A stretch of DNA of 33,408 bases from Steroidobacteraceae bacterium (GTDB lineage: Bacteria > Pseudomonadota > Gammaproteobacteria > Steroidobacterales > Steroidobacteraceae), in assembly GCA_025451275.1 (NCBI GenBank), contig JANWKR010000056.1, positions 1 to 33,408 on the forward strand. Reading direction: 5' to 3'. The notes under the pieces were generated by a model. It did no database searches and was not told where the DNA came from. It saw nothing but the letters and a program-made list of their open reading frames with translations. How positions within the stretch are numbered: position 1 is the stretch's first letter; each line of letters opens with the position of its first letter. Positions 8,711-20,987 of the stretch are shown one piece after another. A program made the translations under genes and the position numbers.

Positions 8711-8872
8711 TCAGGGCACGCAGCAGCGGGCGGGCGGGTGCGACGCGGCAGGCCCGCCATCGGCCGCCGGTCCCACGACGCCGAGCGCCAGCAGCGCGAG
8801 CAACGCCAGCCAGTTGGCGAGCCGCTCGCGCCGCTCGGCGGCGCTGCGCGATGTGGGCCGTGGCTCGCTCAT
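8711..8872 (-). CDS. Possible small single-pass membrane protein (53 aa)
   Basis: A 53-residue reading frame beginning MSEPRPTSRS, with a charged stretch (AAERRERL), one hydrophobic helix (NWLALLALLALGVVG, about residues 20-34), and a short tail ending RCCVP. The ATG at 8872 is preceded by GGGAG with about 8-nt spacing, a good ribosome site. I do not recognise a family. It is divergent from pdsR and upstream of lldP on the same strand, more than 200 nt away. In GC-rich DNA short frames arise by chance; the ribosome site plus membrane-protein layout is the only support. Confidence 0.4.
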   Translation of the reverse strand: MSEPRPTSRSAAERRERLANWLALLALLALGVVGPAADGGPAASHPPARCCVP

Positions 8873-9046
8873 GGCAACTCTCCCGCTTGCGACACGGGAG
8901 CAGTGTTGGCTGGCACGGCGCGGGTGGCGCGGGCGCAAAAGTGCCGGCGCGGCGAATAATTCTGGCGAATTGTGGCAGCGGCAGTGCGACCTGCGTCGCG
9001 CGCACGGCCGTGGCAGCAGGCGCGCGCAGCCTGTAGCCTTGAGCGC

Positions 9047-9736
9047 ATGAAACGCCTCATCGCCATCGTCGAAGACGAGGCCGCGCTGCGTGACAACTAC
9101 GCGGCCGCGTTCACGCGCGATGGCTTCGCGGTGCGCGGCTACGCCAACCGCGCGCAGGCCCTGGCGGCCTTCGGCACGCGCCTGCCGGACCTGGCGATCA
9201 TCGACATCTCGCTCGAGGACGAGCCCGAGGGCGGCTTCGAGTTGTGCCGGCAGCTGCGTGCCATGTCGGCGGAGCTGCCGATCATCTTCCTCACCGCGCG
9301 CGACAGCGAGCTCGACGCGGTTTCGGGCCTGCGGCTCGGCGCCGACGACTTCCTCACCAAGGACCTGAGTCTGGCGCACCTGTCGGCGCGCGTGCACGCG
9401 CTGTTCCGCCGCGTCGATGCACTGCGCCAGCCCGAGAGCGCCGAGGAGCTGCTGCGCCGCGGCCCGCTCACGCTCGATGCCGAGCGCATGCAGGCGCAGT
9501 GGGACGGGCAGGTGGTGCTGCTGTCGCTGACCGAGTTCTGGATCGTGCACGCGCTGGCGCGTCATCCCGGCCACGTGCGCAACCGCCAGCAGCTGATGGA
9601 CGCCGCCAGCGTGGTGCTGGACGACAACACCATCACCTCGCACGTGAAACGCATCCGGCGCAAGTTCCAGGCGCTCGACCCCCGGTTTGACGCCCTGCAG
9701 ACCGTCTACGGTATGGGCTATCGCTGGGTCGAATAG
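9047..9736 (+). CDS. pdsR: Response regulator of the proteobacterial dedicated sortase system
   Basis: A 229-residue OmpR-type regulator. The receiver domain (about 1-120) has the acidic pair Glu9-Asp10, phosphoacceptor Asp53 (LAIIDISL), the Thr of FLTARD and the Lys of DDFLTKD. The C-terminal winged helix (about 130-229) contains TLTEFWIVHALARHPGHV-like sequence and TITSHVKRIRRKFQ, followed by TVYGMGYRW. These stretches match my memory of the marine/proteobacterial dedicated sortase response regulator family (TIGR03787). The ATG at 9047 was chosen because it directly precedes the first beta strand (KRLIAIVED). It is 9 nt upstream of its partner kinase and clearly co-transcribed. No sortase or sortase-substrate gene is present in the window. 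Confidence 0.85.
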   Translation: MKRLIAIVEDEAALRDNYAAAFTRDGFAVRGYANRAQALAAFGTRLPDLAIIDISLEDEPEGGFELCRQLRAMSAELPIIFLTARDSELDAVSGLRLGADDFLTKDLSLAHLSARVHALFRRVDALRQPESAEELLRRGPLTLDAERMQAQWDGQVVLLSLTEFWIVHALARHPGHVRNRQQLMDAASVVLDDNTITSHVKRIRRKFQALDPRFDALQTVYGMGYRWVE

Positions 9737-9745
9737 CGGCGCGCG

Positions 9746-11764
9746 ATGTCCCTGCGCCTGAAGCTGCTGCTGCTCGGACTTGCGACCCTGGTGCTGCCGT
9801 GGGGCGGCTGCCGCTACGCCCGCGAGATGGAGTCAGCGCTGCGCGAGGGCGAGGCCAACTCGCTCCAGGCCGTGTCGCAGACCATCGCCGCATCGCTGCA
9901 GGGGCGCACCGACCTGTTGTACCGCGCGCCGCCCCCGCCCGCCGAGGCGGCCGACGAGCCGCAGCCGGACAGCGGCGCGCAGCAGGCGACCGCCCAGGCC
10001 TTCGACAAGCCCGGCCCCGATGACCTCGAGCCGCTGGCACTCACGGCGGCGCCGCTGCTGGACGGCTACGGCGATGACTGGCCGCACCAGCCCGACGCGT
10101 GGACGGGTTTCAAGAAGGACGAGCATCACCACTTCGCGGTGCTGAGCGGTGTCTACGAGCGCATGCTGTACGTGTTGCTCGAGGTGAACGACGAGCACCC
10201 GCTGTACGACGCGCCGGGCACCAACACGCTGGATGCGGCGACCTTCGGCGACCGCGTGTGGCTCGGCTTCGACGATGCCCAGGGCGAGCAGCATCAGGTG
10301 TTCATCTCCGCCACCGGACCCGGCTCGGTGAGCGCGCGGCGCATCGAGAGCGGCGAGTACGGCCAGCGCAGCGCGCCGGTCGAGCCGCGCATCCGCGGCG
10401 CCTGGCAGCCGAGCCGCGACGGCTACCGCATCGAGCTGCGCGTGCCGCTGTCCATGATCGGCCACAGCTTCGGCATCCTGGTCGACGACCGCGACGCGCG
10501 CGGCGCGGCGCCGGTCAGCTACGGCACGCTGCGCAGCGACGACCTGCACACCCTCGGGCGCCTGATCGTCGCCTCGCCCGAGCTCAGCCCGTACCTGACG
10601 CAGTTCCTGCAGCCGGGCCTGAAGCTCGCGGTCAGCTCGCCCGCCGGGCGGGTGCTGGCGCGTGCGGATGCACTGGCGCGGCCGCTGACACTCGGCCGCG
10701 AGACCCCGGTCCTGGCGAGCCTCTACCGGCGCTTCGTCGACCGGCCGGGCGAGCGGCAGGTGCTCGAGTCGACCGCGCCCATCTACGACCGCGATCACGC
10801 CGCCGTGATCGGCAGCCTCGAGGTCACGCAGACCGCCGACCGCTGGATCCGGCTGCGCGATCACGCCCTGACGCGCATGCTCACCTTCACCCTCGCGACG
10901 AGCCTCGTGGCGGTGGTGGCGATGTTCGCATTCGCCGCGTGGCTGGCGCTGCGCCTGGCACGCCTGCGCAGCGCCAGCGAGTCCGCGCTCACGCGCTCGG
11001 GCCTGGTCACGAGCTTCCCCGAGACCGAGGCGCGCGACGAGCTCGGCGACGTCGCCCGCAGCTTCTCGACGCTGCTCGCGCGCCTCAACGAGTACACCAG
11101 CTACCTGCGGACGCTCGCCGGCAAGCTGGCACACGAGATCCGCACGCCGCTCACCATCGTGCGCTCCTCGCTCGACAACCTGGACAGCGAGCCGGTCGGC
11201 GAGGAGGCGCGGGCCTACCTGACCCGCGCCCGCCAGGGGAGCGAGCGGCTGAACGCCATCCTGCTCGCCATGGGCGCGGCGACCCGGGTCGAGGAAGCCA
11301 TCGGCGGGGCGGAGCGCGTCACCTTCGATCTGGTGCCATTGCTCGGCTCCGCGGTGGCCGCCTACCGCGGCGCGTTCCCGGGGCGCGAGTTCCTGGCCGA
11401 GCTGCCCCCCGGCCCGGTGAGCCTGAACGGCGCCCCGGACCTCATCGTGCAGCTGCTCGACAAGCTCATCGACAACGCGGTGGATTTCAGCCCGGCGGGC
11501 GCGCGTATCACGGTCCGGCTGCACCTCGAGCCCCAGGCGGCGCTCATCGAGGTCGAAAACCCGGGCCCGCCCCTGCCCCTGCACGTCGAAGGCCGGCTGT
11601 TCGAGTCGCTGTGGCAGTCCCGGCCCGATGGGGACAGCCGCCCCCATTTCGGGCTCGGACTTTACATAGTGCGGCTGATCGCCGAATTCCACGGGGGCGA
11701 GGCCGCCGCCCGCAACCTCGAGGACGGGAGCGGAGTACGGGTCAGCGTCCGGCTCGCCCGCTGA
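9746..11764 (+). CDS. pdsS: Membrane sensor histidine kinase of the dedicated sortase system
   Basis: A 672-residue sensor kinase. Helix one is at about residues 4-20 (KLLLLGLATLVLPWGG) and a second at about 378-402 (MLTFTLATSLVAVVAMFAF), enclosing a periplasmic region of about 350 residues. That region contains a segment like a CBM9/DOMON-type beta-sandwich (LDGYGDDWPH, GDRVWLGFDD, YRIELRVPLSMIG). The dimerisation/phosphotransfer domain has His463 in LAHEIRTPLTIV, and the ATPase domain has the N box DKLIDNAVDFSP and G box FGLGLYIVRLIAEFHGG. The overall plan fits the dedicated sortase histidine kinase family (TIGR03785), paired with the adjacent regulator. The periplasmic module suggests it senses a glycan or cell-surface ligand (inference). 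Confidence 0.85.
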   Translation: MSLRLKLLLLGLATLVLPWGGCRYAREMESALREGEANSLQAVSQTIAASLQGRTDLLYRAPPPPAEAADEPQPDSGAQQATAQAFDKPGPDDLEPLALTAAPLLDGYGDDWPHQPDAWTGFKKDEHHHFAVLSGVYERMLYVLLEVNDEHPLYDAPGTNTLDAATFGDRVWLGFDDAQGEQHQVFISATGPGSVSARRIESGEYGQRSAPVEPRIRGAWQPSRDGYRIELRVPLSMIGHSFGILVDDRDARGAAPVSYGTLRSDDLHTLGRLIVASPELSPYLTQFLQPGLKLAVSSPAGRVLARADALARPLTLGRETPVLASLYRRFVDRPGERQVLESTAPIYDRDHAAVIGSLEVTQTADRWIRLRDHALTRMLTFTLATSLVAVVAMFAFAAWLALRLARLRSASESALTRSGLVTSFPETEARDELGDVARSFSTLLARLNEYTSYLRTLAGKLAHEIRTPLTIVRSSLDNLDSEPVGEEARAYLTRARQGSERLNAILLAMGAATRVEEAIGGAERVTFDLVPLLGSAVAAYRGAFPGREFLAELPPGPVSLNGAPDLIVQLLDKLIDNAVDFSPAGARITVRLHLEPQAALIEVENPGPPLPLHVEGRLFESLWQSRPDGDSRPHFGLGLYIVRLIAEFHGGEAAARNLEDGSGVRVSVRLAR

Positions 11765-11811
11765 GGGCATCTGTCGACAAATAGAGACATGGTTTTCTCC
11801 TCTGGAGTGAG

Positions 11812-12210
11812 TACAATTGGTGACGGAAGGTACCGTCGCTAAAAGAATTTCTGAGCCACTGCGGTCAGGTTGTTGCGGCGGTGATGCAGATTAGCTGCGG
11901 CGACACAGGAAGGTTTAAAACAGAAACTCGGGGATCGACGCGGGCACGGGTACGACAGCACCAAACTTGTTGGGGTTGTCAGGAACGACACAACGCGTGG
12001 ATGAACACGCGGGCCTCGCGATAGAAGCCGGAGCGATGGCTCCAAGCGTTTCAGCCGGAAAGTCTAGATGCTCGTGATGACGCGACATGCCGGAGCGCAG
12101 CGCCGACTCATCTGGGTCTGATACGCGCGCCCCGGGACGAGCTGACAGCGAGCCACCGGGTCAGTCGAGGCGATGACGATAAAGCCCTGCTCTTGAGCAG
12201 GGCTTTTTTT
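11812..12210 (+). ncRNA. Candidate structured noncoding RNA (or long structured 3' UTR of pdsRS)
   Basis: The 537 bp between pdsS and gltD hold no convincing gene, and their first half is visibly AT-richer than the flanks. A -10-like TACAAT stands at 11812-11817 (no good -35). Hairpins follow: GACGG/CCGTC 11822-11837; GTTGTC with loop AGGAAC 11975-11994; CGCGTG/CACGCG 11994-12011 with loop GATGAA; GGAGC/GCTCC 12030-12043; CTGAC/GTCAG 12142-12164. The stretch ends in a classical plus-strand terminator at 12181-12210. I compared it from memory with tmRNA, RNase P RNA and 6S RNA and saw no match. A CsrB-like RNA is conceivable, since several GGA triplets sit in or beside loops, but the GGA count is not above chance. 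It may instead be a pdsRS 3' UTR. Confidence 0.45.
12181..12210 (+). terminator. Strong Rho-independent terminator
   Basis: AAAGCCCTGCT (12181-12191) pairs with AGCAGGGCTTT (12196-12206) around the loop CTTG, and a run of seven Ts covers 12204-12210. It is the best terminator in the window and points in the plus direction, towards gltD's 3' end. On the minus strand the tail is only TTTAT, so it could also help terminate gltBD weakly. Confidence 0.9.
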
Positions 12211-12213
12211 ATC

Positions 12214-12240
12214 CGGCCTCGCCCTGCGGGCCTGAGGCCG
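12214..12240. terminator. GC-rich hairpin downstream of gltD
   Basis: CGGCCTCGCCC (12214-12224) pairs with GGGC and GAGGCCG (to 12240), about 11 bp with a 2-nt bulge and a 3-nt loop. It lies about 60 nt past the gltD stop, immediately before the terminator at 12181-12210 in the minus direction. It has no T-tract and may protect or terminate the gltBD mRNA. Confidence 0.4.
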
Positions 12241-12301
12241 ACGATGTGGGCGAGATCGCGCGCCGCTCCATCGTCATGATCACTGCTTAAGTCGCCAATA
12301 C

Positions 12302-18179
<5,878 letters not shown>

Positions 18180-18228
18180 AGTGATGATCCGGTGGAACGG
18201 GCAGCCCACGTCGGTGCCGCGGACTTGC

Positions 18229-18245
18229 AGTCCGCAACCGCGGAG
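18229..18245. promoter_or_regulatory. Hairpin in the gltB leader
   Basis: GCGGACT (18229-18235) and AGTCCGC (18239-18245) form a perfect 7-bp stem with a 3-nt loop, inside the roughly 160-nt gltB leader. It is flanked by CCGCGG on both sides. Possible roles are mRNA stability or a protein-binding site; no T-tract follows. Confidence 0.3.
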
Positions 18246-18345
18246 CGGGCCGGCAATTCGTGCGTGGAGGCGAGAACGGGCGGCCGGTGCGCACGCGTGA
18301 CGCGTGCCGTCGACCGGGCTGCCCTACACCATCACTATGCGTTCG

Positions 18346-18373
18346 ATAATACCGGCATGCGAGTGCCTTGCAA
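18346..18373 (-). promoter_or_regulatory. Probable sigma-70 promoter of gltBD
   Basis: On the minus strand TTGCAA (18368-18373) and TATTAT (18346-18351) are spaced by 16 nt. TATTAT matches five of six -10 positions and TTGCAA four of six -35 positions. Transcription would begin near 18338, giving a leader of about 160 nt. The -35 box touches the start region of the divergent acetyltransferase gene (ATG 18380), so the two may interfere. Confidence 0.55.
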
Positions 18374-18379
18374 GCATCG

Positions 18380-18934
18380 ATGCACACCCTGACGACCGCG
18401 CGGCTCACGCTGCGCCAGTGGCGCGAGGCGGACCTCGTGCCCTTTGCCGCCCTGCATGCCGACCCGGTGGCCATGCAGTTCATGCCGCGCTGCCTGAGCC
18501 GGGCCGAGAGCGACGACTTCGCCCGACGCCTGCAGGGGCAGCTCGCCGCGCGCGGCTTCGGACTGTGGGCCGTGGAGCACCGCGCCGGCGGTGAATTTCT
18601 CGGCTGCGTCGGGCTTGCGGCGCCGGGTTTCGAGGCGCACTTCACCCCGTGCACGGAGATCGCCTGGCGGCTCGCCCGTGAGCACTGGGGCTGCGGCTAC
18701 GCGACCGAGGCGGCGCGCGCGTGCCTGCAGTTTGCCTTCCAGACGCTCGCCCTGCCCGAGGTGGTGTCCTTCACCGCGCTCGACAACCTGCGCTCGCAGG
18801 CGGTGATGCGCCGCCTCGGCATGCGCCAGGACGGCGAGTTCGAGCATCCGCGTCTGCCGCCCGGGCACCGCCTGCGCTCGCACGTGCTCTACCGCATCGC
18901 GCGGGGGGACTGGCCGCCGCCCGTCGGCGCCTGA
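18380..18934 (+). CDS. GNAT-family N-acetyltransferase (RimJ/RimL-like)
   Basis: A 184-residue acetyl-CoA-dependent transferase. It has the typical RimJ/L start TTARLTLRQWREADLVPF. Motif A is recognisable in IAWRLAREHWGCGYATEAARACLQFAF, where the R-x-x-G-x-G/A acetyl-CoA loop is represented by EHWGCGYATEA. Motif B follows in SFTALDNLRSQAVMRRLGM. The C-terminus (HVLYRIARGDW) is also usual. Substrate is unknown; members acetylate ribosomal-protein N-termini or small amines and amino acids. The ATG at 18380 lacks a clear ribosome site; an in-frame TTG at 18368 is an alternative. It is divergent from gltB and convergent with the YdeI pseudogene 4 nt downstream. Confidence 0.9.
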   Translation: MHTLTTARLTLRQWREADLVPFAALHADPVAMQFMPRCLSRAESDDFARRLQGQLAARGFGLWAVEHRAGGEFLGCVGLAAPGFEAHFTPCTEIAWRLAREHWGCGYATEAARACLQFAFQTLALPEVVSFTALDNLRSQAVMRRLGMRQDGEFEHPRLPPGHRLRSHVLYRIARGDWPPPVGA

Positions 18935-18938
18935 GGGA

Positions 18939-19440
18939 TCAGCGTCGCCCGCCCCCCGCCGGGCGCCGGCGCAGGAACTGCGGGATCAGGCGAGCGCGCC
19001 CCGACAGCCGGATCAGCGTCGCGGCACGTTTGGAGACGTGTCGCTTCGCGGCGTGCGCTCAGCGCCCACCGGGGGGCGGCGCGCCGGTACGACGGCGTCC
19101 GGGCGTCGAAAAAGGCGGGGGCCGGCCGGTTGCGCTGGAGCATGCCGGCGTAGGACGCCACCAGGCGCCCGGGCCGCGCGTAGGAGTAACGGCCGGAGCG
19201 GTTCGCGGTGCGCGAGGCGAACGCCGCCCGTCCCGCAGCGCGCATGCGGCCGGCGGCGGTGAGGGCCGCGCCTTGGCGATGTTCACCGTGCTGCAGGTGC
19301 CGCCGGGCGCGGTGCGACGCTTGTGGAAACCCGCCAGGACCTGGGGCGCGCGCGTGGTGACGAGCCAGCCAGCGGCGCAACTGCGCGGGCGTGGTGAAGA
19401 ATCGCGGCTGCACGCGAGGCTGGTATTTCACGACGCGGGC
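18939..19440 (-). pseudogene. Decayed YdeI/OmpD-associated family gene
   Basis: Fragments of the YdeI/OmpD-associated family can be followed on the minus strand only by changing frame. First comes PRFFTTPAQLRRWLARHHA (about 19410-19350), then, in another frame, VLAGFHKRRT and STVNIAK. Back in the first frame come LTAAGRMRAAGRAAFASRT, RSGRYSYARP, PSYRRAAPRWALSARREATR, and in the second frame RAATLIRLSGRARLIPQFL to a TGA at 18939-18941. That makes three frame changes. The family's central block (normally with WPE, DEALCFGWIDG and FTPR motifs, about 50 residues) is missing between FHKRRT and STVNIAK. Several independent lesions make sequencing error unlikely. Intact members are small cytoplasmic proteins of unclear function. 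Confidence 0.75.
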
Positions 19441-19517
19441 CCTTGCATCGCGTGGTGCTCTGCTCCACCATGCGCGCCGCCGCGACCGTCCGCGGCGAGC
19501 GAGGTGTTGCACGTAAA

Positions 19518-19898
19518 ATGAAGCCGCGCAAAGTGTCGACTGACAGCGACCCTGGGCCCCGCCTTCAACGTCTCAACGCGTACCTGGAACGGAATTTCCC
19601 CGATTTCTTCGCCGAAGCCCGCTTCCAGGTCGGCAACGACGACTACTTCCTCTACGCGCGCTTTGGTGAATACCTGGCGCGCACCATCGAGCAGAACCGC
19701 GCCTCCGGACGCACCATCAGCCGCGGCTTCACGCTGCTGAACAAGATGGCGCAGGCCTCGGCGCGCCACCCGGCGATCCGGCAGATGCTGGTTTCGGGGC
19801 CGCTCGAGTACATCCTGGATGCGCCCAAGGCGCGGGAGCTGGCCCGCACGCGCCTGTCACCCGAGGCGCAGAGCTATCTCGAGAGCCTGTGCGAGTAG
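19518..19898 (+). CDS. Hypothetical protein (126 aa)
   Basis: A 126-residue soluble protein with mixed, natural-looking composition. The core reads RLNAYLERNFPDFFAEARFQVGNDDYFLYARFGEYLARTIEQN, followed by helical SRGFTLLNKMAQAS and a Leu/Glu-rich end. I do not recognise the family. No signal peptide or membrane helix is seen. The ATG at 19518 precedes a Lys/Arg-rich start (MKPRK). A GAGG lies about 13 nt upstream, farther than ideal. It ends 25 nt before the convergent htrA-like gene and shares no operon with its neighbours. Confidence 0.75.
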   Translation: MKPRKVSTDSDPGPRLQRLNAYLERNFPDFFAEARFQVGNDDYFLYARFGEYLARTIEQNRASGRTISRGFTLLNKMAQASARHPAIRQMLVSGPLEYILDAPKARELARTRLSPEAQSYLESLCE

Positions 19899-19923
19899 CT
19901 CACGGCCTGCGGCCCGGAGCAGA

Positions 19924-20919
19924 TCAGGGCGGCTCGCGGGTGGTGAGCGGCACGGTCAGCAGCTGCGTGCGGCGCACGATGCCGAGCTCCAGCGTCGTAC
20001 CGGGCGGCACCCGCCCGAGCAGCCGGTGCAGCGCATCGATGCCGTCGACCACCTGACCGCCCACGCCGACGATCAGGTCGCCGGGGTGCAGGTCGGAGGC
20101 CGCGGCCGGGCCCTCGCTCTCGCGTGACAGCACCTCGACCGCCTGCGTGGCGCTGAGGCCGAGCGCGCGCACCAGGCGCGTGTCGAGCGGCCGGTCGCGC
20201 GCGGCGACTCCGAGCCAGGCGCGCCGTACGCGTCCCTGGGTGAGGATCTCGGTCAGCACCCACTGCGCGGTCGCGGCCGGGATGGCGAAGCCGATACCCT
20301 GAGCCATGGCGATGATGGCGGTGTTGATGCCGACCACGCGCCCGGCGGCATCCACGAGCGGGCCGCCAGAGTTGCCGGGATTGAGCGCCGCGGTGTGCTG
20401 CACCACCCCCTCGATGAGGCGCCCCTGGCGACTGCGCAGCGAGCGTCCGAGCCCGCTCACCACCCCCGCCGACACCGTCGACTCGAAGCCGAGCGGGTTA
20501 CCGACCGCGACCACCAGCTGCCCGGCGCGCAGGCGCTGGCCGCTCGCGAGCTGGGCGTACGGCAGCGCCCCGGCCTGCGCGCGCAGCACGGCAAGATCGG
20601 TGGCGGGGTCACGCCCGGCGACGACGGCCGGCACGCTGCGGCCGTCGACGAAGGTCACGCGCGCCTCGCTCACCCGCTGCACGACGTGCTCGTTGGTGAG
20701 CAGGTAGCCGTCCGGGGTCACGACCACGCCCGAGCCGGCGCCGCCACGCGCCTGCGCGGCCTCGGCCGCACCGCCGACGTAGACGCTCACCACCGCCGGC
20801 CCGACCTGGTCGACGGCGCCGACCACGGCGGCCGAGTAGGCATCGAGCGCCGCGGCGGGCGGCTGCACGTCCGGCGCCGGCTCGCCTGCAGAGGGTTGAT
20901 CCAGCATTCGCGCAGGCAT
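19924..20919 (-). CDS. HtrA/DegP-like S1C serine protease without a signal peptide
   Basis: About 331 residues: a trypsin-like domain followed by one PDZ domain. The catalytic triad is complete, numbered from the ATG at 20919: His78 in TNEHVV, Asp108 in ATDLAVL, Ser184 in NPGNSGGPL. The usual QTDAAINPGNSGGPL is here QHTAALNPGNSGGPL, so the conserved Asp of the QTDA stretch is absent. The PDZ region begins near AWLGVAAR and includes DLHPGDLIVGVGGQVVDG. Unlike DegP or DegS, there is no signal peptide or anchor; the start is Pro/Ala-rich. Upstream in-frame alternatives are a TTG at 20943 and an ATG at 20907, none with a good ribosome site and none adding a hydrophobic segment. It may act in the cytoplasm. 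It is divergent from the antiporter. Confidence 0.88.
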   Translation of the reverse strand: MPARMLDQPSAGEPAPDVQPPAAALDAYSAAVVGAVDQVGPAVVSVYVGGAAEAAQARGGAGSGVVVTPDGYLLTNEHVVQRVSEARVTFVDGRSVPAVVAGRDPATDLAVLRAQAGALPYAQLASGQRLRAGQLVVAVGNPLGFESTVSAGVVSGLGRSLRSRQGRLIEGVVQHTAALNPGNSGGPLVDAAGRVVGINTAIIAMAQGIGFAIPAATAQWVLTEILTQGRVRRAWLGVAARDRPLDTRLVRALGLSATQAVEVLSRESEGPAAASDLHPGDLIVGVGGQVVDGIDALHRLLGRVPPGTTLELGIVRRTQLLTVPLTTREPP

Positions 20920-20987
20920 GGGGACCGGTGCCGGCAAACTCAAGGGGTGAAGCCGGCGACGGATTCCTGCGAGAATCGGCCGGCCGC

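Noticed and set aside
9833-11770. A 645-codon minus-strand frame opposite pdsS
   Set aside because: Mirror of a clear histidine kinase; no motif and no natural amino-acid composition.
11662-11790. A 42-residue minus-strand frame with a very good AGAGGAG ribosome-like site before its ATG
   Set aside because: It lies antisense to the end of pdsS, its translation looks like a shadow frame, and no promoter or conserved feature supports it. The purine-rich site is probably chance, though it is the best reason to re-examine this spot.
11839-12045. A 68-residue minus-strand frame in the pdsS-gltD gap
   Set aside because: No ribosome site, unnatural composition, and it covers the hairpins of the candidate RNA.
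11823-12210. tmRNA, RNase P RNA, 6S RNA or CsrB/RsmZ family
   Set aside because: No tag frame or CCA-type end, no conserved RNase P core, too long for 6S. GGA triplets occur about as often as chance predicts, so a CsrA-type role is only a weak guess.
18889-19512. A 207-codon minus-strand frame as an intact gene
   Set aside because: It only partly follows the YdeI-like blocks; the remaining blocks lie in another frame and the centre is missing, so a pseudogene is the better reading.
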